From an uncultured Candidatus Midichloriaceae bacterium (GTDB lineage Bacteria; Pseudomonadota; Alphaproteobacteria; Rickettsiales; Midichloriaceae), in contig CAJQNX010000090.1 of the NCBI GenBank assembly GCA_905479795.1, positions 1 to 6,302 of the forward strand: 6,302 nt of DNA, given 5' to 3'. Positions 1 to 5,219 of the stretch are shown piece by piece. The first letter of the stretch is position 1. Every line of letters starts with the position of its first letter. The notes below the pieces were generated by a model that made no database searches, had not been told where the DNA came from, and was given only the letters and a program-made list of their open reading frames with translations. The translations under genes and the position numbers were made by a program.

Positions 1-128
1 TGCGATTTAGCATCCCCTAGAAAAATACTATCTTCTAATAGTTTAGCCGCTTCGTATGTTGAAAAATTTAAGCAAGGTAACTAAATAACCTCCGTTATTT
101 CAAAATATTTATTTTTAAAATCCTTCAT
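1..128 (-). pseudogene. Possible 5' end of a broken minus-strand gene, interrupted by an amber stop; unidentified
   Basis: Seen: on the minus strand an ATG at 128-126 follows a GAGGTG ribosome-binding sequence (136-131), with a perfect TATAAT further upstream (164-159). The frame reads MKDFKNKYFEITEVI, then TAG at 83-81. The same frame then stays open for 26 codons to the window edge, including STYEAAKLLEDSIFLGDAKS. No ATG, GTG or TTG occurs in that frame after the stop, so no restart is visible. Inference: a complete gene start followed by a premature stop suggests a decaying gene. The A..LLE..I.LGDAKS pattern faintly recalls Sel1/TPR-type helical repeats, but this is far too short to assign. 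Alternatives: a genuine 15-codon peptide, or the 27-codon C-terminus of a plus-strand protein whose frame is also open over 1-84 and ends in TAA at 82-84. The family is not recognised. Confidence 0.35.
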
Positions 129-158
129 ACCACCTCAATTGATTTGATTCTTAAGTGT

Positions 159-164
159 ATTATA
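159..164 (-). promoter_or_regulatory. Candidate -10 box for the minus-strand remnant
   Basis: The minus strand reads TATAAT here, an exact sigma-70 -10 consensus. It lies about 30 bases upstream of the ATG at 128 and 22 bases upstream of the GAGGTG ribosome-binding sequence. No good TTGACA-like -35 is found at a 16-18 base spacing. A TATAAT can occur by chance in AT-rich DNA, so the support comes mainly from its position relative to the ribosome-binding site and start codon. Confidence 0.3.
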
Positions 165-181
165 CCTATGAAGTGTTACAA

Positions 182-210
182 TTGAGTTAAGGAAATAGTA
201 AATTTATTAT
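182..210 (+). promoter_or_regulatory. Candidate sigma-70 promoter of pdhC-lpdA
   Basis: TTGAGT (182-187) and TATTAT (205-210) are separated by 17 bases. They match the sigma-70 hexamers at 4/6 and 5/6 positions. Transcription would start near 217 and leave a leader of about 60 bases before the pdhC ATG at 278. Weaker alternatives upstream are TTGATT (139-144) with TATACC (161-166), spacing 16, and TTGATT (144-149) with TATGAA (167-172), spacing 17. The call rests on sequence match only. Confidence 0.4.
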
Positions 211-277
211 TTTATTGGAGAACTGTACCATAATATGCTAATGTGATTTTGAATTGAATACATAGTTTAGTACGTTT

Positions 278-1558
278 ATGGCGATTGAAATTTTAATGCC
301 AGCATTGTCACCTACAATGAAAGAGGGAAATCTAGCTAAATGGCTTAAAAAGGAAGGTGATTTAGTTGAGGCGGGGGAAGTTATAGCTGAAATAGAAACA
401 GATAAGGCTATAATGGAAGTCGAAGCGGTTGATGAGGGTGTTATAGCAAAAATATTAGTTGATGAGGGAACAAAAAATGTCAAGGTTAATGACTTAATTG
501 CAATCATCGCCGAAGAAGGAGAAAATAGACAAGATGCTATAGACCAAATTCAAAATGCTGCTGCCATGAAAGGGAAAAATATCCCAGATGTAAAGACAGA
601 GAAATCTGAAGAGGTGAGCGCTGAGAACGTTACTGAAGCTCCTAATCAAAATAAAACAAAAAGTCAGATAGAGGGCGAACCAAATAGGGTGTTTGCATCT
701 CCTTTAGCAAGAAGAATTGCGAAGCAAGAGAATATTAATATAAGTGATATTCAGGGTTCTGGACCAAGAGGTAGAATAATTAAATCAGATGTTGAAAATT
801 CCATTTCACAAAATCCAAGCCAAAATTTTTCATCTAATTTTGCATCAAATAGTGATATAGAGGTGCCAATAACTCATATGAGAAAGATTATTGCTGAAAG
901 ATTGGTTGAATCAAAACAACAAGTTCCTCATTTTTACTTAGATATAGAGTGTATCGTTGATAAGCTTTTGGATTTTAGAGCAGATATTAATTCTTCTGCT
1001 CCACTTTGCGAAAATGGAAAGCCTGAATTTAAAATTTCTATTAACGACATGCTGATTAAAGCTTCTGCATTAGCATTATTCAAAAATCCTAAAGTAAATT
1101 CTGCTTGGTATGGGGATAAAATAATACAATTTGGCAATGTGGATATTTCTGTTGCTGTAGCGATCGATGATGGCTTGATGACTCCTATAGTGAAAAATGC
1201 AAATCAAAAAAGTTTAATTCAAATATCGAGTGAAGTTAAGGAGCTTGTAAAAAAAGCTAAATCTCAGAAACTTAAGCCTGAGGAGTATCAAGGTGGAGGC
1301 TTTAGCATATCAAATCTTGGAATGTATTCTATTAAGTCTTTCTATGCTATAATCAACCCACCACAATCATGTATTTTATCAATAGGAAGTACTAGGGCAA
1401 TCCCTGTATATGATAAAAATGGTAATTTAGAGAAAAAGCAAATTATGAATGTTTCGTTATCCTGCGATCATAGAGTTGTTGATGGAGCAACGGCCGCAAT
1501 TTTCTTAAGTGCATTCAAGCAATTTATTGAAAATCCATCATTAATGCTTTGTTATTAA
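278..1558 (+). CDS. pdhC: Pyruvate dehydrogenase complex E2: dihydrolipoamide acetyltransferase
   Basis: This is the E2 core of pyruvate dehydrogenase. It carries the acetyl group on a lipoyl-lysine and transfers it to CoA, giving acetyl-CoA in the cytoplasm. The 426-residue protein has one N-terminal lipoyl domain (about 1-80) with the ETDKA motif, the lipoylated lysine being K43. A charged, N/Q/S-rich linker follows. The E1/E3-binding domain (about 137-173) contains FASPLARRIAK and GSGPRGRI. A second linker leads to the catalytic domain (about 194-426) with ISNLGMY and the DHRVVDG active-site motif (H398, D402). The length is normal for alphaproteobacterial and mitochondrial-type E2. The ATG at 278 gives the expected MAIEILMPALSPTM opening, and no nearby in-frame start fits better, although no clear Shine-Dalgarno sequence precedes it. 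lpdA follows 21 bases downstream and supplies E3. E1 genes are not directly upstream. 2-Oxoglutarate dehydrogenase E2 is less likely because the N-terminal lipoyl and catalytic sequences are of the pyruvate type. Confidence 0.97.
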   Translation: MAIEILMPALSPTMKEGNLAKWLKKEGDLVEAGEVIAEIETDKAIMEVEAVDEGVIAKILVDEGTKNVKVNDLIAIIAEEGENRQDAIDQIQNAAAMKGKNIPDVKTEKSEEVSAENVTEAPNQNKTKSQIEGEPNRVFASPLARRIAKQENINISDIQGSGPRGRIIKSDVENSISQNPSQNFSSNFASNSDIEVPITHMRKIIAERLVESKQQVPHFYLDIECIVDKLLDFRADINSSAPLCENGKPEFKISINDMLIKASALALFKNPKVNSAWYGDKIIQFGNVDISVAVAIDDGLMTPIVKNANQKSLIQISSEVKELVKKAKSQKLKPEEYQGGGFSISNLGMYSIKSFYAIINPPQSCILSIGSTRAIPVYDKNGNLEKKQIMNVSLSCDHRVVDGATAAIFLSAFKQFIENPSLMLCY

Positions 1559-1579
1559 ACTTAATTTTAGGAAAGATAT

Positions 1580-2986
1580 ATGCAAGATTTTGAATATGAC
1601 GTTTTAGTTCTTGGATCAGGTCCGGGAGGTTATGTTGCGGCAATTAAAGCATCTCAATTGGGTTTAAAGACTGCTATTATTGAAAAAGAAAATTTGGGAG
1701 GAGTTTGTCTTAATTGGGGGTGTATTCCAACAAAAGCACTGCTTCGTACAGCAGAAATATTACACTATATAAAAAATTCTGAGGAATTTGGCATAAAATG
1801 TGAGGGATATAAAGTTGATTTTAAAAAGGTCATTGCAAGATCAAGGGAAGTATCAAATAAGCTTTCAAATGGAATTAAACATTTACTCAATAAAAACAAA
1901 ATTTCAATTATTGAGGGATACGGAAAATTTTTAGATAAAAATTGTATTGAAGTAACAAAAGACAGTAAATCTTTCAAAGTAACAGGAAAAAATATTATTA
2001 TCGCAACAGGAGCAAAGGCAAAATTCCTAAAAGGATTGTCACCAGAAGATAGTGAAATGATAATGGGATATAGACAAGCATTGATGCCTAATAAGTTGCC
2101 AGAAAAGCTTTTAGTAATTGGTAGTGGAGCTATAGGAGTTGAATTTGCAAGTTTTTACAATGCTATGGGGTCAGATGTCACAATTCTTGAAGTAGCAGAT
2201 AGAATTTTAATCAATGAAGATAAAGAAATTTCAGAATTTGCTCAAAAATCATTTGAAAATCAAGGGATTAAAATTTTAACATCTGCTGAAATCAAAAAAT
2301 TCTCCATAAACAATAACGATATTAATTTTGAAATTAAAAGTGAGTCAAAGGATGTAAGTGCTTCATATGATGCGGTGATTTCCGCAGTAGGAGTTAGCGC
2401 TAATATTGAAGATATTGGTTTAGAAAAAATTAATGTAAATATCTCAGATAGAAAATATATAATCACTAATGAATATTTACAAACTAATGAAAAAAATATT
2501 TATGCAATTGGAGATGTTGTTGCTCCGCCTTGGCTTGCACATAAAGCGAGCCATGAAGGTGTTTTAAGCGCAGAGGTTATTGCGGGTCAAAAGCCCAAGC
2601 CAATAAATCCTTTGAATATTCCAGGATGTACATATTGTCACCCTCAAATCGCAAGTGTTGGATTAACTCAAGCAAAGGCAGAAAGTGAGTATGGAAAAGA
2701 TAATATTAATGTAGGAAATTTTCCTTTAATGGCAAATGGTAAAGCTTTAGCATTGGGTGATGCTAATGGATTCATTAAAACAATATTTCACAAAAAAACA
2801 GGAGAGTTGTTAGGTGCGCACATGATTGGACCAGAGGTAACAGAAATTATATATGGCCTTGTTTTAACCAAGCAACTTGAAGGAACTGAGCTAGATTTAA
2901 TGAACACTATATTCCCACATCCTACAATATCAGAAGCGATACACGAGTCAGTTTTAAACGCTTTTGGAAAAAGTATTCATATTTAA
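1580..2986 (+). CDS. lpdA: Dihydrolipoamide dehydrogenase (E3)
   Basis: This FAD-dependent enzyme reoxidises the dihydrolipoyl group of E2 and passes the electrons to NAD+. The 468 residues are typical for the family. The FAD-binding GSGPGGYVAA lies at about 12-21. The redox-active disulfide is in GGVCLNWGCIPTKALL (C43, C48). An NAD-binding GSGAIGVEFASFY starts at 181, and a second FAD contact, IYAIGDVVAPPWLAHKASHEG-like, spans about 308-327 (D312). The C-terminal dimerisation domain carries the catalytic HPTISE motif (H447, E452), so every key residue is present. An AGGAAAG ribosome-binding sequence (1569-1575) stands 4 bases before the ATG. The gene lies 21 bases after pdhC and is almost certainly co-transcribed with it, which points to service in pyruvate dehydrogenase. 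The enzyme could also serve 2-oxoglutarate dehydrogenase, because alphaproteobacteria may keep one or more E3 copies. Confidence 0.97.
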   Translation: MQDFEYDVLVLGSGPGGYVAAIKASQLGLKTAIIEKENLGGVCLNWGCIPTKALLRTAEILHYIKNSEEFGIKCEGYKVDFKKVIARSREVSNKLSNGIKHLLNKNKISIIEGYGKFLDKNCIEVTKDSKSFKVTGKNIIIATGAKAKFLKGLSPEDSEMIMGYRQALMPNKLPEKLLVIGSGAIGVEFASFYNAMGSDVTILEVADRILINEDKEISEFAQKSFENQGIKILTSAEIKKFSINNNDINFEIKSESKDVSASYDAVISAVGVSANIEDIGLEKINVNISDRKYIITNEYLQTNEKNIYAIGDVVAPPWLAHKASHEGVLSAEVIAGQKPKPINPLNIPGCTYCHPQIASVGLTQAKAESEYGKDNINVGNFPLMANGKALALGDANGFIKTIFHKKTGELLGAHMIGPEVTEIIYGLVLTKQLEGTELDLMNTIFPHPTISEAIHESVLNAFGKSIHI

Positions 2987-3014
2987 TTGCAACCCTTTAT
3001 GTAGATTAAAAGGT

Positions 3015-3043
3015 GTTTGATGAATTAATTTTATTCATTAAGC
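3015..3043 (+). terminator. Hairpin after lpdA, weak terminator candidate
   Basis: GTTTGATGAAT (3015-3025) pairs with ATTCATTAAGC (3033-3043) around a 7-base loop, giving 11 pairs of which two are G-U in the plus-strand RNA. On the minus strand those two become C-A mismatches, so the structure favours plus-strand transcripts. It starts 28 bases after the lpdA stop, as expected for the 3' end of the operon. The stem is AT-rich and no U-tract follows, so it may be an RNA-stabilising 3' hairpin rather than an intrinsic terminator. Confidence 0.35.
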
Positions 3044-3245
3044 TAAACTATATCCTGTACATCCAAAAAATCATTTTCATGAGGTATCTCGCGGCAAAAT
3101 TCTGATTGTTGTGCTAAATTAAATATTTTAAAGCAAGTTAATAGTTTTAGGATATTATTAAATCCTTCTATCGTATATATGGTTTAAGCACATGTTTTTT
3201 GTTACTATGAATCAGGTATATGCGTATTAGTAAGCTTTCAATTAC
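3043..3245 (-). pseudogene. Possible frameshifted C-terminal gene remnant, unidentified
   Basis: Seen: from 3183 down to a TAG at 3045-3043 the minus strand is open for 46 codons and ends in the polar stretch NLAQQSEFCREIPHENDFLD then VQDIV. No start codon or ribosome-binding site introduces it. Immediately upstream a different minus frame (3245-3171, 25 codons) reads VIESLLIRIYLIHSNKKHVL and ends at TAG 3170-3168, overlapping the first by a few codons. One indel near 3171-3183 would join the two. Further upstream all minus frames are full of stops. Inference: this looks like the tail of a gene that lost its beginning. The family is not recognised. An open run of this length can arise by chance in DNA of this composition, so the call is tentative. 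Confidence 0.3.
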
Positions 3246-3331
3246 CTATGAGTCATTTTCATAGACACATTAATCCAAGTTTAATATTTGGCTAGTTTAG
3301 AGAGTCTCCTCCACATTACTATATTTCCGAT

Positions 3332-3365
3332 GGTGAGTCTAATGCACTATGAGGTGAGCCCAATG
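3332..3365. repeat. Short imperfect direct repeat, period 21
   Basis: GGTGAGTCTAATG (3332-3344) and GGTGAGCCCAATG (3353-3365) match at 11 of 13 positions and are offset by 21 bases. In one minus frame the two units encode seven residues each (SDTLGSP and HSALDSP), but that frame is closed on both sides. It may be a trace of a repeated coding segment or a chance duplication. No function can be assigned. Confidence 0.3.
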
Positions 3366-3495
3366 TGTCAGAGCAAAATTGATTTTAAAAGAGAGATAAT
3401 TTCTTGACGAAACCCTATTCAATTTTTTAGCACCACCTCAAGTCCTTATTGGGTAAAAATATCTTAATCTATTCTAACCGAATGCCATTTGTGTT

Positions 3496-3518
3496 AAGTT
3501 CATCATGTATTTGAACTT
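3496..3518 (-). terminator. Hairpin after the ABC permease gene, weak terminator candidate
   Basis: AAGTTCA (3496-3502) and TGAACTT (3512-3518) form a perfect 7-pair stem around a 9-base loop. It begins 12 bases downstream of the permease stop on the minus strand, where the dnaJ-transporter transcript should end. The minus-strand sequence after the stem (AACACAAATGG) has no U-tract, so intrinsic termination is doubtful. On the plus strand the stem is followed by only two T. Confidence 0.3.
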
Positions 3519-3530
3519 TTCAATAGTTAA

Positions 3531-4304
3531 TTATTTTTGGAGTTTTTTGTTAAATAAGTAAGTTGCTAAAATAAATAATATGAAATTAAAGATAACAATA
3601 ATAGTAAAAGATAAATAATTGAATTTACCTATACCTAGCAAACTATGTCTAAAAATATCAATAAAATGGTATATAGGATTAACTTTTGTAACGATTTGCC
3701 AAAAATTTGGAAGCATTTCAATGGTAAAAAATACTCCCCCTAAATAAACCATGGGAGTTAAAATAAATGAAGGGAACCACATGATATCATCAAATGTCTT
3801 GGAAAAAATTGCATTAATAATTCCTGCTATAGAGAAGAAAAAGGACATTAGCAATGCTATAGAAAAGCACATAAAATTTGAATAAATATCCGCTGTTTCA
3901 AAGCAAAGTGCTGTAACAAGTATCATAAAACCATTTATCATTCCTCGAAAAAGCCCTCCAAAAGTATATCCTAGGATAATAATCCATGTTGGCAATGGTG
4001 AAACCAAAAGTTCTTCAACATTTTTTTGAAATTTCATACTAAAGAAAGATGAGGATGTGCTACTGTACGAATTGATTATAATTGCCATGGCTACAAGCCC
4101 AGGAATTAGATATTGACTATAAGAAATTTCTTGTCCATTAATAGCTATGAATCGGTTTTTAAATAAAATTTCACCAAAAATTATAAAATACAGGCTAGTT
4201 GTGATGATTGGCGGAATCAAAGTTTGTGGCCATATGCGCAATATTCTTATAATTTCTTTCTTAAGTATTGTTTTAAAACCAATGAAATTCATATGTAAAT
4301 TCAT
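3531..4304 (-). CDS. yadH: ABC-2 type transporter permease, YadH-like
   Basis: This is the inner-membrane subunit of an ABC exporter and would form the channel with the ATPase encoded just upstream. Its 257 residues match the usual length of the YadH group, and the sequence agrees with remembered E. coli YadH along its whole length. Diagnostic stretches are EIIRILRIWPQTLIPPIITT at 17-36, KFQKNVEELLVSPLPTW (about 91-107, the likely coupling region), FSKTFDDIMWFPSFILTPMV (167-186) and NPIYHFIDIFRHSLLG (209-224). About six hydrophobic helices are visible, near 27-47, 62-82, 107-135, 144-165, 176-196 and 232-251. The first ATG (4304) is chosen over the ATG four codons later because a GGAG sequence lies 7 bases before it. 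The gene starts 4 bases after the ATPase stop, indicating tight co-expression. The substrate is unknown. The gene symbol is by similarity. Confidence 0.92.
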   Translation of the reverse strand: MNLHMNFIGFKTILKKEIIRILRIWPQTLIPPIITTSLYFIIFGEILFKNRFIAINGQEISYSQYLIPGLVAMAIIINSYSSTSSSFFSMKFQKNVEELLVSPLPTWIIILGYTFGGLFRGMINGFMILVTALCFETADIYSNFMCFSIALLMSFFFSIAGIINAIFSKTFDDIMWFPSFILTPMVYLGGVFFTIEMLPNFWQIVTKVNPIYHFIDIFRHSLLGIGKFNYLSFTIIVIFNFILFILATYLFNKKLQK

Positions 4305-4308
4305 AAAT

Positions 4309-5208
4309 TTACTCCGTTAAGTTCAAAAATAATTCTTCTAACCTATTATTTTTAGGTTGGATATTAACTATTTTGCCGCCATAATTAATAATATTTTCAA
4401 TACTACTTGCAAGAGAATTTTCTAAATCAACGGAAATTTCGAATAAAAAATCTGAAATTTGAGAGATTGTTTTATCTTTAATAATGAAATTTTTTTCATG
4501 CTCTATCTCAACTAAATATTTTTGTTTTGGGCACTGATTTAAAATTTTTCTCAATGAATCATTAATTATTATTTTTCCCTTAGAAATGATAGCCAGGCTA
4601 TCACATAGTCTTTCGGCTTCATCAAAATAATGAGTTGTGAGAATAATGGTTTTGCCTTCACTATTTAAATCTTGCATTATTTTCCATATTTTTTGCCTAA
4701 CCTCAGCATCGACTCCCGCTGTAGGTTCATCAAAAAATATTATTTTTGGCTCGTGCATTAATGCTCGTGCTATCATTAACCTTCTTTTCATTCCGCCAGA
4801 TAGTGTTATAACAGCTTGATTTCTTTTTTCCCATAAATCCAACTCTTTTAAATACCTTTCTGCTCTTTTGATTGCTACATCTACACCTATACCGAAATAG
4901 CCAGCTTGGGTAATTAATACTTGTATTACTTTTTCAAAAATAGATAAATTAATTTCTTGCGGAACAATACCCACCTTTAATTTTGCAGATGCGTCATTAT
5001 TATCCAAATCTTTGCCATCCATTATTACTTTGCCAGTAGATTTTTTTGTTAATGAAGATAATATTTCAACAAAGGTAGTCTTACCGGCTCCATTTTTGCC
5101 GAGTAAAGCTAAAAACTGACCTTTTTTAACTTTTAAATTTATCTCCTTAAGCGCTTGATGCCCATTTTTATAAGTTTTTGATAATCCCTGAATTTCAATA
5201 GAAAACAT
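4309..5208 (-). CDS. yadG: ABC transporter ATP-binding protein, YadG-like
   Basis: This cytoplasmic ATPase would energise the ABC exporter whose membrane subunit is the next gene. The 299-residue protein has all the nucleotide-binding motifs: Walker A GKNGAGKT (37-44, K43), Q-loop VPQE (Q84), signature LSGGMKRR (136-143), Walker B IIFFDEPTAGVD (D160, E161) and switch histidine TTH (H193). The regions GIVPQEINLSIFEKVIQVLI and LSGGMKRRLMIARALMHEPK, and the C-terminal NNRLEELFLNL, resemble E. coli YadG, an ABC-2 exporter ATPase. Length is close to the family norm. The ATG at 5208 gives a standard N-terminus (MFSIEIQGLSKTYKNG) and lies 11 bases after the dnaJ stop, with only a weak AAAGA-like ribosome-binding sequence. 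Translation may therefore depend partly on ribosomes finishing dnaJ. The transported substrate cannot be told from the sequence. Confidence 0.95.
   Translation of the reverse strand: MFSIEIQGLSKTYKNGHQALKEINLKVKKGQFLALLGKNGAGKTTFVEILSSLTKKSTGKVIMDGKDLDNNDASAKLKVGIVPQEINLSIFEKVIQVLITQAGYFGIGVDVAIKRAERYLKELDLWEKRNQAVITLSGGMKRRLMIARALMHEPKIIFFDEPTAGVDAEVRQKIWKIMQDLNSEGKTIILTTHYFDEAERLCDSLAIISKGKIIINDSLRKILNQCPKQKYLVEIEHEKNFIIKDKTISQISDFLFEISVDLENSLASSIENIINYGGKIVNIQPKNNRLEELFLNLTE
4312..4315 (-). promoter_or_regulatory. Ribosome-binding site of the ABC permease gene
   Basis: GGAG on the minus strand lies inside the last codons of the ATPase gene, 7 bases before the ATG at 4304. It fixes the permease start at the first of two nearby ATGs. 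It also places the ribosome-binding site within the upstream reading frame, which fits translational coupling of the two subunits. Confidence 0.6.
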
Positions 5209-5219
5209 TATACAAATCT

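Larger units (their letters stand above)
2987..3530. other. 544-base gap between convergent operons with no intact gene
   Basis: All six frames are broken by frequent stops. The stretch holds a hairpin just after lpdA (3015-3043) and a possible minus-strand gene remnant (3043-3245). It also has a small inverted repeat, CTATGA/TCATAG, at 3246-3264, a short tandem-like direct repeat at 3332-3365 and a hairpin after the ABC permease gene (3496-3518). No tRNA, transposase or clear structured RNA was recognised. It reads as decayed sequence between two convergent transcription units, as is common in Rickettsiales, though an unrecognised small RNA cannot be excluded. Confidence 0.6.

Noticed and set aside
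238..507. 89-codon minus-strand open frame overlapping the 5' part of pdhC
   Set aside because: It is antisense to the conserved lipoyl domain, has a low-complexity Ser/Ile-rich translation and no recognisable domain.
934..1137. 67-codon minus-strand open frame inside pdhC
   Set aside because: It is antisense to the conserved catalytic domain with no sign of its own gene.
1765..2466. Minus-strand open frames inside lpdA (1765-1977 and 2260-2466)
   Set aside because: Both are antisense shadows of a conserved enzyme.
3401..3440. TTGACG (3404-3409) as a plus-strand promoter in the gap
   Set aside because: No acceptable -10 lies at 16-18 bases and no plus-strand gene follows.
129..3441. Identical ACCACCTCAA at 129-138 and 3432-3441 as ends of a mobile element
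   Set aside because: Identity does not extend beyond the 10 bases, both copies read as GAGGTGG ribosome-binding-like sequences on the minus strand, and no transposase lies between them.
2987..3530. tRNA, tmRNA, SRP RNA, RNase P RNA or CRISPR array in the gap
   Set aside because: None of the diagnostic conserved sequences or regular repeat-spacer patterns could be found by reading both strands.
4637..4819. 60-codon plus-strand open frame inside the ABC ATPase gene
   Set aside because: It mirrors the signature and Walker B region of the ATPase; no independent evidence of coding.
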